Shown here: piece by piece, positions 54,492 to 64,000 of the stretch
Layout of the letters: each line of letters opens with the position of its first letter
How positions within the stretch are numbered: the stretch's first letter is position 1
DNA from: Roseivivax marinus
GTDB lineage: Bacteria; Pseudomonadota; Alphaproteobacteria; Rhodobacterales; Rhodobacteraceae
NCBI RefSeq assembly: GCF_900109705.1
Contig: NZ_FOAI01000007.1
Span: 124,001-188,000 of the forward strand
Reading direction: 5' to 3'
Length of the DNA stretch: 64,000 nucleotides
Notes under the pieces: model-generated
The model's input: only the letters and a program-made list of their open reading frames with translations
What the model was told of the DNA's origin: nothing
Databases searched by the model: none
Position numbers and translations under genes: made by a program

Positions 54492-55886
54492 ATGACACAA
54501 GAACAATGGGGCGCCTTGCGCAAGACTCTGTGCGAGACGATCGGCGAGAACAACTACAAGGCCTGGATCGAGCCGCTGCGCTATGACGGGCTCGAGAACG
54601 GCGTGGCGACCTTCGGGGCGCCCACCAACTTCGTCGGCACCTACGTGTCCCAGAACTTCGGCGACGTGATGCTGTCGCAGATGAACGCGCTGTCGGGCGA
54701 CTCCGTCCGCCGTCTCCACTTCCGCGTCGTTCAGGGCGCCAACGAGACCTCCGAGCCGACGCGCTCGGCCGCGGCCGTCGCCCCCGCCACCCCCGCAGCG
54801 CCGACCTCGCCCGCCGTTGCGCCGGCGCAGGCCTCCTCCGACCTGCTTCCGGGCGCGCCGCTCGATCAGCGCTTCAAGTTCGACAGCTTCGTCGTCGGCA
54901 AGCCGAACGAGCTCGCCCATGCCGCCGCGCGCCGCGTGGCCGAGGGCGGCCGGGTGACCTTTAACCCGCTCTTCCTTCATGGCGGCGTCGGCCTCGGCAA
55001 GACTCACCTGATGCATGCCATCGCCTGGGAACTGCGTGAGAGGAACCCGGAGCTGAACGTGCTCTACCTTTCGGCTGAGCAGTTCATGTATCGCTTCGTT
55101 CAGGCCCTGCGCGACCGCCGCATGATGGACTTCAAGTCGATCTTCCGCTCGGTCGACGTGCTCATGGTCGACGACGTTCAGTTCATCTCGGGCAAGGATT
55201 CCACGCAGGAAGAGTTCTTCCATACGTTCAATGCGCTGGTGGACCAGAACAAGCAGGTCGTTATCTCGGCGGACCGCGCCCCCGACGAGATCAAGGATCT
55301 CGAGAACCGCATCCGGTCGCGCCTGCAGTCGGGCCTCGTGGTCGACCTGCACCCGACCGATTACGAGCTGCGCCTGGGCATTCTCCAGACCAAGGTGGAG
55401 CAACAGATGGCCTACAATCCGGGCGTGACGCTGCAGGACGGCGTGCTCGAGTTCCTCGCGCACCGCATCTCCACCAACGTCCGCGTCCTTGAAGGTGCGC
55501 TGACCCGGCTGTTCGCCTTCGCATCGCTGATCGGCAAGCCCGTCGACCTCGGCATGACGCAGGAATGCCTGACCGACGTCCTGCGCGCCAACGAGCGCAA
55601 GGTTTCGATCGAGGAGATCCAGCGTCGCGTGGCCGAGCACTACAACATCCGGCTGTCGGACATGATCGGCCCGCGCCGGACCCGCGCTTTCGCGCGGCCG
55701 CGGCAGGTCGCGATGTACCTGTCGAAGAAGATGACCGCGAAGTCGCTGCCCGAGATCGGCCGCCGCTTCGGCAAGCGCGACCACACCACCGTCCTGCACG
55801 GGGTGAACCGGATCGAGGCGCTCGCAAAGAGCGACGCGCAGATCGCAGAAGATCTCGAGATCCTGCGCCGGGCGCTCGAGGCCTGA
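54492..55886 (+). CDS. dnaA: Chromosomal replication initiator protein DnaA
   Basis: The protein has 464 residues from the ATG at 54492 (MTQEQWGALRKTLCETIGEN). Domain I covers about 1-85, followed by an Ala/Pro-rich linker (about 88-118). The AAA+ domain has Walker A HGGVGLGKTHLMHAI near residue 163, Walker B DVLMVDDVQFISGK near 220, and the Arg-finger region. Domain IV ends with the DnaA-box-binding signature GKRDHTTVLHGVNRIEAL near 425. It opens oriC and also acts as a transcription factor. dnaN, recF and gyrB follow in the same direction. Confidence 0.98.
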   Translation: MTQEQWGALRKTLCETIGENNYKAWIEPLRYDGLENGVATFGAPTNFVGTYVSQNFGDVMLSQMNALSGDSVRRLHFRVVQGANETSEPTRSAAAVAPATPAAPTSPAVAPAQASSDLLPGAPLDQRFKFDSFVVGKPNELAHAAARRVAEGGRVTFNPLFLHGGVGLGKTHLMHAIAWELRERNPELNVLYLSAEQFMYRFVQALRDRRMMDFKSIFRSVDVLMVDDVQFISGKDSTQEEFFHTFNALVDQNKQVVISADRAPDEIKDLENRIRSRLQSGLVVDLHPTDYELRLGILQTKVEQQMAYNPGVTLQDGVLEFLAHRISTNVRVLEGALTRLFAFASLIGKPVDLGMTQECLTDVLRANERKVSIEEIQRRVAEHYNIRLSDMIGPRRTRAFARPRQVAMYLSKKMTAKSLPEIGRRFGKRDHTTVLHGVNRIEALAKSDAQIAEDLEILRRALEA

Positions 55887-56072
55887 GGGTATCCGGGCGG
55901 GACGGGCTGCGCCCGTCTCGTCACACTCGGCACGGTGGGCGGCCCGGAGCCGCCGCGCTGGCCTTGACGCCCCGCCCAAACAAACGGACAAAACAGGGAA
56001 ACACGCCACGGGGCGGTCGATGTGCGGGCAAACCGCGCGCGGGCCCCGTCGGGCCGCGGAGGGATTTGGTCG

Positions 56073-57191
56073 ATGAAATTCAGCATGGAACGGGCGACGC
56101 TGCTCAAGGCCGTGAGCCAGGCCCAGTCAGTCGTCGAGCGGCGCAACACGATCCCGATCCTGGCCAACGTGCTGATCGAGGCCGAGAAAGAGGGCGTGCA
56201 GTTCCGCGCCACCGACCTGGACATCGAGGTCGTCGACAAGGCCGTCGCGCAGGTCGAGCGCGCTGGCGCCACCACCGTCTCGGCGGTGCTGCTGCACGAG
56301 ATCGTCCGCAAACTGCCCGACGGCGCTCTGGTCACCCTGACCGAGGATACGGCGGCCGGCCGCCTGACGGTCGAGGCCGGGCGCTCGAACTTCTCGCTCG
56401 CGACCCTGCCGAAAGAGGACTTCCCGGTGATGGCGTCGGCGGAATACGCCGCGAACTTCAGCGCCAAGGCCGGCACCCTGCGCCGCCTCTTCGACAAGTC
56501 GAAGTTCGCGATCTCGACCGAAGAGACGCGCTACTACCTGAACGGGGTCTACATGCACATCGCGGAGGCCGAGGACGGCCGCGCGTTGCGCTGCGTGGCG
56601 ACAGACGGCCACCGCCTCGCCCGGATCGACGCCGAGGTTCCCGCGGGCGCGGAGGACATGCCGGGCGTGATCGTGCCGCGCAAGACCGTGGGCGAGCTGC
56701 GCAAGCTGCTTGATGACGACGACACCGACATCGCGGTTTCGGTTTCCGAGACAAAGGTGCGCTTCGCGACGCCGGACCTGACGCTGACCTCGAAGGTCAT
56801 CGACGGCACCTTCCCGGATTACTCGCGCGTCATTCCGCAGAACAACACCAAGCGGCTCGAGGTCGACGCGACCGAGTTCGCCAAGGCGGTGGATCGCGTG
56901 GCAACCGTCAGCTCCGAGCGCTCGCGCGCCGTGAAGCTGCAACTCGACGAGGACAGGCTGGTCCTGTCGGTCAACGCACCCGACAGCGGCAACGCCGAGG
57001 AAGAACTGGCCGTGGCCTACGGCGACGACCGGCTCGAGATCGGCTTCAATGCGAAGTATCTGCTCGAGATCGCGAGCCAGGTGGACCGCGAGAACGCGGT
57101 GTTCCTGTTCAACTCCTCGGGCGATCCGACCCTGATGCGCGAGGGCTCCGACACCTCCGCGGTCTACGTCGTCATGCCGATGCGGGTCTGA
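56073..57191 (+). CDS. dnaN: DNA polymerase III beta sliding clamp
   Basis: The protein has 372 residues from the ATG at 56073 (MKFSMERATLLKAVSQAQSV). The three-fold clamp repeat is visible; diagnostic segments are VVERRNTIPILANVLIEA, YYLNGVYMHI, CVATDGHRLARIDAEVP (about 180-196) and the C-terminus YVVMPMRV. The dimer encircles DNA and tethers polymerase III and repair enzymes. It lies 186 bp after dnaA. A terminator follows, so recF probably also has its own promoter. Confidence 0.97.
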   Translation: MKFSMERATLLKAVSQAQSVVERRNTIPILANVLIEAEKEGVQFRATDLDIEVVDKAVAQVERAGATTVSAVLLHEIVRKLPDGALVTLTEDTAAGRLTVEAGRSNFSLATLPKEDFPVMASAEYAANFSAKAGTLRRLFDKSKFAISTEETRYYLNGVYMHIAEAEDGRALRCVATDGHRLARIDAEVPAGAEDMPGVIVPRKTVGELRKLLDDDDTDIAVSVSETKVRFATPDLTLTSKVIDGTFPDYSRVIPQNNTKRLEVDATEFAKAVDRVATVSSERSRAVKLQLDEDRLVLSVNAPDSGNAEEELAVAYGDDRLEIGFNAKYLLEIASQVDRENAVFLFNSSGDPTLMREGSDTSAVYVVMPMRV

Positions 57192-57233
57192 GCGAAGGCA
57201 CACCGCACCGCAGCGCGGTCGATTGCCACGACA

Positions 57234-57258
57234 GGCCCCGCCAAAAGCGGGGCCTTTT
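57234..57258 (+). terminator. Terminator between dnaN and recF
   Basis: A perfect 8-bp stem (GGCCCCGC at 57234-57241, GCGGGGCC at 57247-57254) with a 5-nt loop is followed by TTTT (57255-57258). It lies 42 bp after dnaN and 40 bp before recF. Confidence 0.88.
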
Positions 57259-57297
57259 GCTTGCACAGGGGCCGAATGCACGCGTTAAGTCGCGCCC

Positions 57298-58398
57298 ATG
57301 CCGCTGCACCTGACCCAGCTGACCCTGTCGCATTTCCGCTCGCACAAGCGCGCCGCGCTCGATCTCGACGCGCGGCCGGTGGCGATCCACGGGCCGAACG
57401 GCGCGGGCAAGACCAACCTGCTCGAGGCAGTCTCGCTGTTTTCGCCCGGCCGTGGGATGCGCCGCGCCAGCGCGCAGGACATCGCGCGGCGACCCGAGGC
57501 GCTGGGTTGGAAAGTCACGGGCGCGCTGTCCGCGCCCGACGGTGAACATGACGTCACGTTCATGTCCGAGGGCGGCGCCCCGCGCGTGGTTCGGGTGGAT
57601 GACAAGCTCGCCCCGCAGACGGCGCTCGGGCGGCTGGCGCGGGTGCTGTGGCTGGTGCCGGCGATGGACCGGCTCTGGATCGAGGGGGCCGAGGGGCGGC
57701 GGCGGTTCCTCGACAGGGTGGCGCTGTCGTTCTTTCCGGGTCACGCCGACGCCGCGCTGACCTACGAGAAGGCCATGCGTGACCGGAACCGCCTGCTCAA
57801 GGACCAGGTGCGGGACCCTGCGTGGTATCGCGCGCTCGAGGCGCAGATGGCCCGGGCCGGCACCGGCATCGATGCCAACCGGCGCGCCGCGCTCGACCGG
57901 ATCGACGTGGCTCAGCAAGGCGCACGGACGGCCTTTCCGGTGGCCGCGCTGGAACTGATCTCGACCGAGGCGCCGCTGCCCGAGGGCGAGGACGCGCTCG
58001 CTGCCGCGCTGGCCGACGGGCGGGGCCGTGACATGGCGGCGGGTCGCACGCTTATCGGGCCGCACCGCGCCGATCTGCGCGGCACCTTCGCGGCGAAGGG
58101 CGTCGATGCGGCCGACAGCTCGACCGGAGAGCAGAAGGCACTTCTGATCTCGCTGATCCTCGCCAATGCCCGCGCGCTCCGGGACGAGATCGGCGCCGCG
58201 CCGATCCTGCTCCTGGACGAGGTCGCCGCGCATCTCGACGCGAACCGGCGCGCAGCCCTCTATGACGAGATCGCCGCGCTCGGCGCGCAGGCATGGATGA
58301 CCGGCACCGGCCCGGAGCTCTTCGCCGAGTGGGGAGATCGCGCCCGCCACGTCGAGGTCACGGAAAGCGACGGCATATCGGAGGTGCGGGACGCATGA
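57298..58398 (+). CDS. recF: DNA replication/repair protein RecF
   Basis: A 366-residue SMC-like ATPase. The N-terminal MPLHLTQLTLSHFRSHKRAA leads to Walker A IHGPNGAGKTNLLEAVSLFS near residue 31. The ABC-type signature region DSSTGEQKALLISLIL is near 278, and Walker B PILLLDEVAAHLD near 302. It helps load RecA at gapped DNA with RecOR. It is slightly short but complete. Its stop overlaps the start of the LysE-family gene (ATGA). Confidence 0.95.
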   Translation: MPLHLTQLTLSHFRSHKRAALDLDARPVAIHGPNGAGKTNLLEAVSLFSPGRGMRRASAQDIARRPEALGWKVTGALSAPDGEHDVTFMSEGGAPRVVRVDDKLAPQTALGRLARVLWLVPAMDRLWIEGAEGRRRFLDRVALSFFPGHADAALTYEKAMRDRNRLLKDQVRDPAWYRALEAQMARAGTGIDANRRAALDRIDVAQQGARTAFPVAALELISTEAPLPEGEDALAAALADGRGRDMAAGRTLIGPHRADLRGTFAAKGVDAADSSTGEQKALLISLILANARALRDEIGAAPILLLDEVAAHLDANRRAALYDEIAALGAQAWMTGTGPELFAEWGDRARHVEVTESDGISEVRDA

Positions 58399-59015
58399 GC
58401 GTGACCGTCGGACAACTGTCGCTTTACGCCGGTGCGCTCCTGATCCTGTTCCTCACGCCGGGACCGGTCTGGGTGGCGATGACGGCGCGCACGCTTTCGG
58501 GCGGCTTCCGCGCAGCGTGGCCCCTGGCCCTGGGCGTGGTGGTGGGCGACGTGGTCTGGCCGTTCCTCGCGATCCTCGGGGTGACGTGGATCGTGGATAC
58601 CTATGCCGGCGTGATGACGGCGCTGCGCTGGGTCGCCTGTGTGACGTTCCTCGTCATGGGCGTCCTCATCCTGCGCAACGCCGACAAGACGTTGGCCGCC
58701 GACAGCCGCCTGACCCGGCCCGGCCTGTGGGCGGGGTTCGTCGCGGGCCTCGCGGCGATCCTTGGGAACCCCAAGGCGATCCTGTTCTACATGGGGATGC
58801 TGCCGGGCTTCTTCGATCTGGCCGGTCTCGGCTGGCGCGACATGGCGGCGATTGCGTCGCTCTCGGCGGTGATCCCGCTGCTTGGAAACCTGACGCTCGC
58901 GCTCTTCATCGACCGGGCGCGGCGGCTGCTGTCCTCGCCCGGTGCGGTGCGGCGGATGAACCGAGGCGCAGGGCTGGCCCTGATCGCGGTGGGTCTCGCC
59001 ATCCCGTTTCTCTGA
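58395..59015 (+). CDS. LysE family translocator
   Basis: The protein has 206 residues from the ATG at 58395, overlapping recF. It has six predicted helices. The LysE/RhtB signature LLILFLTPGPVWVAMTARTL is near residue 15, followed by WAGFVAGLAAILGNPKAILF near 110 with the conserved N-P-K. It probably exports an amino acid or a derivative. Its position between recF and gyrB and its translational coupling to recF are unusual for a transporter; it may simply be a stable insertion in this lineage. Confidence 0.9.
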   Translation: MSVTVGQLSLYAGALLILFLTPGPVWVAMTARTLSGGFRAAWPLALGVVVGDVVWPFLAILGVTWIVDTYAGVMTALRWVACVTFLVMGVLILRNADKTLAADSRLTRPGLWAGFVAGLAAILGNPKAILFYMGMLPGFFDLAGLGWRDMAAIASLSAVIPLLGNLTLALFIDRARRLLSSPGAVRRMNRGAGLALIAVGLAIPFL

Positions 59016-59047
59016 CGGGGCCGGCAACTCCGCTCCTACCTGCGTGA

Positions 59048-61558
<2,511 letters not shown>

Positions 61559-61565
61559 TCCAGCG

Positions 61566-61586
61566 GCGGGGCCCCCGGGGCCCCGC
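61566..61586 (+). terminator. Possible terminator after gyrB (no U tract)
   Basis: A perfect 9-bp stem (GCGGGGCCC at 61566-61574, GGGCCCCGC at 61578-61586) with a 3-nt loop lies 7 bp after the gyrB stop. There is no T run after it, so it may instead protect the 3' end. Confidence 0.4.
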
Positions 61587-61635
61587 GCGCCGTCTGCCGC
61601 GGGCGGTCCGTCCGTGATGCGAGGGGAGGGGGCGC

Positions 61636-62574
61636 GTGTCAAAGAAATTCAGTGATCAGGACTGGCACCCGCCGATGCGCTCGCTGCGCTACTTCGTGTG
61701 CGTGGCCGAGGAAAAGAGCTTAACCCGTGCTGCGGGACGCCTGCGGGTCGCGCAGCCGGCGCTCAGTCGCCAGATCGCGGCGCTCGAGGACGATCTCGGC
61801 GTGCCGGTCTTCACCCGGATGCCGCGCGGGGTCGAGTTGACCGAGGCAGGGGAAATCCTGCTCGAACGCACCACGGCCATCTTCGGCCAGCTCGCGCAGA
61901 CCTATCGCGACGTGACGACCCACGCGGCGGTGCCTCGCGGGCTGGTGGTCGTGGGAATGCCGCCCACGCCGGGCGAGTTCATCCTGCCTCCGCTTCTGGC
62001 CCGCGTTCGCCGAGACTATCCCGAGCTGGAGCTGCGCTTCGTCGAAGGCTTCAGCCGGGAGCTGGAGCGCGCGATCCTTGCCGGCGAAATCGGCGTCGCG
62101 GTGATGCACGAGCCACCCGACCGCAGCGACATCCATCGCCGCGAACTGCTTCGTGAGAGCCTGCACCTGATCGGGCCGCCCGAGGCGCTGGCGGCCACGT
62201 CCTATACCCTTGCCGAAGCGGCACAATTTCCGCTCATCATGCCGCCGCGGCCGAATTACCTGCGGGTGCTGGTGGACCGGGAAGCGGATGCCCGCGGCAT
62301 CGACCTCAACGTGGTTCAGCGCGTGGACGGGGTCTGGCATCTCAAGGCGCTCCTGCGCGGCGGGCACGGCTACTCGCTGCTGACGCAAGGGGCGGTGATG
62401 ACCGAGATTCACCAGGGCACGCTGTCGGCGCGTCCTGTCCGCGACCCGGTAATCGAGTGGGAGCTGTGCGTCGCGACGCGTGAGGATCAGCGCCGCAAGA
62501 TGGCGATCTCGGTGGTCGAGGATGCGATCTACGATGTGGTCACCGATCTCGCGGAGCGCGGCGTCTGGCGTTGA
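61636..62574 (+). CDS. LysR family transcriptional regulator
   Basis: The protein has 312 residues from a GTG at 61636, with GAGGGGAGGGG upstream. The N-terminal winged helix-turn-helix contains LRYFVCVAEEKSLTRAAGRL, then RVAQPALSRQIAALEDDLGV, near residues 17-57. The effector domain (about 95-300) is of ordinary length and starts GLVVVGMPPTPGEFILPPLL. It is in the same direction as the TRAP transporter genes that follow 118 bp on, and so is a plausible regulator of them. The ligand would then be the transported carboxylate, which is not known. Confidence 0.93.
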   Translation: MSKKFSDQDWHPPMRSLRYFVCVAEEKSLTRAAGRLRVAQPALSRQIAALEDDLGVPVFTRMPRGVELTEAGEILLERTTAIFGQLAQTYRDVTTHAAVPRGLVVVGMPPTPGEFILPPLLARVRRDYPELELRFVEGFSRELERAILAGEIGVAVMHEPPDRSDIHRRELLRESLHLIGPPEALAATSYTLAEAAQFPLIMPPRPNYLRVLVDREADARGIDLNVVQRVDGVWHLKALLRGGHGYSLLTQGAVMTEIHQGTLSARPVRDPVIEWELCVATREDQRRKMAISVVEDAIYDVVTDLAERGVWR

Positions 62575-62602
62575 CGCCATGCCCGCGCGGCATCGCAATG
62601 AT

Positions 62603-62619
62603 ACAAAATCAATATTTGT
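62603..62619 (+). promoter_or_regulatory. A/T-rich palindrome upstream of the TRAP transporter operon
   Basis: ACAAA (62603-62607) and TTTGT (62615-62619) flank a 7-bp A/T-rich centre about 75 bp upstream of dctP, in an otherwise GC-rich spacer after the LysR gene. The dyad size (17 bp) fits a LysR-type recognition site. Confidence 0.4.
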
Positions 62620-62692
62620 GGCATGGGTGCCGGCGCGTCATCCTTCCCCGAGACGCCCGGATGGGAGCCGGGCGCTTCGAGGAGGAGACATC

Positions 62693-63748
62693 ATGACCCG
62701 ACAGATTCTGCTCGGCGCGGTGGCCGTGCTTGGCCTCACCGCCGCGAGCGCATCCGCCGAGACGTTCACTTGGATCACGTTCAAGCCGCAGGGTGCGGGG
62801 GACGCGCAGGCGCGCACGACCCAGTGGCTGGTGGACGAGTTCGAGGCCCGCACCGACGGCGAGCACCAGATCGAGGTGTTCTGGGGCGGCTCGGTCGCCG
62901 CGACGGGCGAGATCCCCGAGGCGCTGGCCAACGGCGTCGGCGACTTCGGCGACATCATCACCCCCTATTTCCCAGACGCCATGCCGCTCAACAACGCGGT
63001 GGGCTTCTTCATCCCCCAACCGATGGGCACGCTCGAGGTGGGCGAGGCGATGGAGCGCTGGCACGAGGAGTACCCGCAGTTCTCGGAAGAGCTCGAGAGT
63101 CAGAACCTGCACGCGATGGGTTTCCGCCCGCTCGAGACCTACGGCATGCTCTGCCGTGAGCCGGTGGAGGGGATCGAAGATCTCGAGGGCAAGCGCATCC
63201 GTTCCTACGGGTTCGCCTATCCGGCACTGATCGAGGCGATGGGCGCGACGCCGGTGTCGATCACCACCGCCGAAACCTACGAGGCGCTCGAGCGCTCGGT
63301 CGTCGACTGCACGCCGATCGGACCGGCCCTGGCACGCGGCTGGAAGTACGACGAAATCGCCAAGTACTACATCGACATGCCGCTTGGTGCGTCGTTCGGG
63401 CACCTGCTGGCGATGAACCTCGACACCTACCAGGGCATGGACGAGGAAACCCGCGCCGTGGTCGACCAGCTGGGCGCCGACTACCTGCAGGAATACGCCC
63501 GCGTCCTGGAAGAGGACCGCGCCCGCGTGCTCGAGCTGTGGCAGGGCGAGATGGGGGTCGAGGTGATCGACTTCCCCGAAGAGGACCTGACGGCACTGTG
63601 GACGACCCGCAGGTGCAGGCGGTCCGGGACGAGTGGATCGCGAAGGCCGAAGAGGCCGGCCTGCCCGTGGATGAGATCGTTTCCGAACTTCAGTTCTGAG
63701 CTCCGACCGTCTTGCGACGGGCCGCGTGCGGCGCGGCCCGTCCCCTGA
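62693..63748 (+). CDS. dctP: TRAP transporter substrate-binding protein (DctP), frameshifted near the 3' end
   Basis: The start is the ATG at 62693 after GGAGGAGA, with a signal peptide (about 1-22, ending ASASA). The DctP fold is clear: TFKPQGAGDAQARTTQWLVD-like N-terminus, FPDAMPLNNAVGFFIPQPMG, and GKRIRSYGFAYPALIEAMGA near residue 165. As read, the protein is 351 residues, but after DFPEEDLTALW (nt 63600) the sequence becomes Arg/Pro/Cys-rich. In the neighbouring frame the expected ending DDPQVQAVRDEWIAKAEEAG, then LPVDEIVSELQF, is found with a stop at 63697-63699. One extra G after position 63600 would restore a 335-residue protein. This is either a real deletion or a sequencing error. 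Confidence 0.85.
   Translation: MTRQILLGAVAVLGLTAASASAETFTWITFKPQGAGDAQARTTQWLVDEFEARTDGEHQIEVFWGGSVAATGEIPEALANGVGDFGDIITPYFPDAMPLNNAVGFFIPQPMGTLEVGEAMERWHEEYPQFSEELESQNLHAMGFRPLETYGMLCREPVEGIEDLEGKRIRSYGFAYPALIEAMGATPVSITTAETYEALERSVVDCTPIGPALARGWKYDEIAKYYIDMPLGASFGHLLAMNLDTYQGMDEETRAVVDQLGADYLQEYARVLEEDRARVLELWQGEMGVEVIDFPEEDLTALWTTRRCRRSGTSGSRRPKRPACPWMRSFPNFSSELRPSCDGPRAARPVP
63716..63742 (+). terminator. Intercistronic hairpin between dctP and dctQ
   Basis: A perfect 11-bp stem (GACGGGCCGCG at 63716-63726, CGCGGCCCGTC at 63732-63742) with a 5-nt loop lies 16 bp past the native dctP stop. There is no strong U tract. Like the urtA-urtB hairpin it follows the binding-protein gene and precedes a membrane gene. 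Confidence 0.65.
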
Positions 63749-63767
63749 ATTCCACCGGAGCCGATCC

Positions 63768-64000
63768 ATGTCCACGCTCATGCGGGTGCGGTCCCTCTAC
63801 GGCCGTTTTCTTAAATTGTGCGGCCTGTTCGCCGGCCTGATGACCTTTGCGGTCATGTGCCTGGTCGTGACGAACGTCGTCCTGCGCTACCTGTTCAACT
63901 CGACCGTCCCCGGCACGTTCGAGCTGACCGAAGGCGCTCTGCCGCTCATCATCTTCCTGTCGCTGGCGCTGACGCAGTTCCACGGCGGCCATATCCGGGT
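63768..64000 (+). CDS. TRAP transporter small permease subunit (DctQ), partial
   Basis: The first 77 codons are visible from the ATG at 63768 (MSTLMRVRSLYGRFLKLCGL); the gene runs off the right edge. Two hydrophobic segments are seen (about 15-40 and 55-72), with VLRYLFNSTVPGTFELTEGA between them and FHGGHIRV at the edge. This is the typical DctQ pattern, in which (R)-Y-x(4,8)-W/F-x-EE-like residues precede the second helix. It would join DctP and a large DctM permease (outside the window) in a secondary solute importer driven by an ion gradient. Confidence 0.88.
   Translation, partial: MSTLMRVRSLYGRFLKLCGLFAGLMTFAVMCLVVTNVVLRYLFNSTVPGTFELTEGALPLIIFLSLALTQFHGGHIR

Overview
The window reads as one continuous chromosomal segment of a high-GC alphaproteobacterium, most likely of the Rhodobacteraceae (Roseobacter group). 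The inference rests on gene content and order: ubiB-ubiE / mutM-enoyl-CoA hydratase-rpsT-dnaA-dnaN-recF-(lysE)-gyrB, the DUF3035 lipoprotein after lspA, paired M16 peptidases, urtABCDE, and intergenic repeats of a kind I recall from roseobacters. No rRNA, tRNA, CRISPR array, insertion sequence or prophage was recognised.

Layout. 1-3.1 kb (minus): a partial SnoaL-like protein, pterin dehydratase, a FemAB/GNAT-like protein, a glycerophosphodiesterase and a RidA-family protein. 3.2-6.3 kb (minus): a two-gene type I secretion exporter with its own terminator and no visible substrate gene. 6.6-8.8 kb (minus): a class A penicillin-binding protein. 9.1-10.9 kb (plus): glnK-amtB. 11.2-16.7 kb: an unknown gene under a candidate IscR-type site, then a urate/purine degradation cluster (NCS2 permease, allA, allE, a puuE-uraD fusion, divergent uraH). 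16.9-30.5 kb: a sodium/proton antiporter carrying a cyclic-nucleotide-binding domain, a heparinase-like protein, purH, lspA, a lipoprotein, two M16 peptidases, a DUF4174 protein, dapA and a lytic transglycosylase. 30.9-36.9 kb: urtABCDE. 36.9-39.6 kb: a DMT transporter, mnmD and a divergent FAD oxidoreductase. 39.6-45.1 kb: an exopolysaccharide locus (Wza-like exporter, SDR, sugar transferase, YjbF and YjbH). 45.3-49.5 kb: an isolated, visibly more A+T-rich flagellar remnant (motB 5' stub, flgN, flgJ-like, frameshifted fliK, flgD). 49.5-61.6 kb: the ubiquinone, DNA repair and replication block. 61.6-64 kb: a LysR regulator and the start of a TRAP transporter operon.

Functional theme. Nitrogen acquisition stands out: an ammonium sensor and channel, purine-ring breakdown that ends in glyoxylate plus urea or ammonia, and a high-affinity urea importer. 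Uricase and the allantoate-cleaving enzyme are not in the window, so that pathway must be completed elsewhere.

Most unusual signals: (i) the decayed flagellar locus, in which motB keeps only about its first 31 codons and fliK is out of frame at a run of seven G; (ii) a second one-base frameshift near the 3' end of the TRAP binding-protein gene; (iii) a near-perfect IscR type 1-like palindrome 30 bp upstream of an uncharacterised Cys-containing protein; (iv) MnmC activities possibly divided between two divergent genes; (v) strong hairpins between the binding-protein and permease genes of two different transporters. I did not find a convincing, wholly new biological system.
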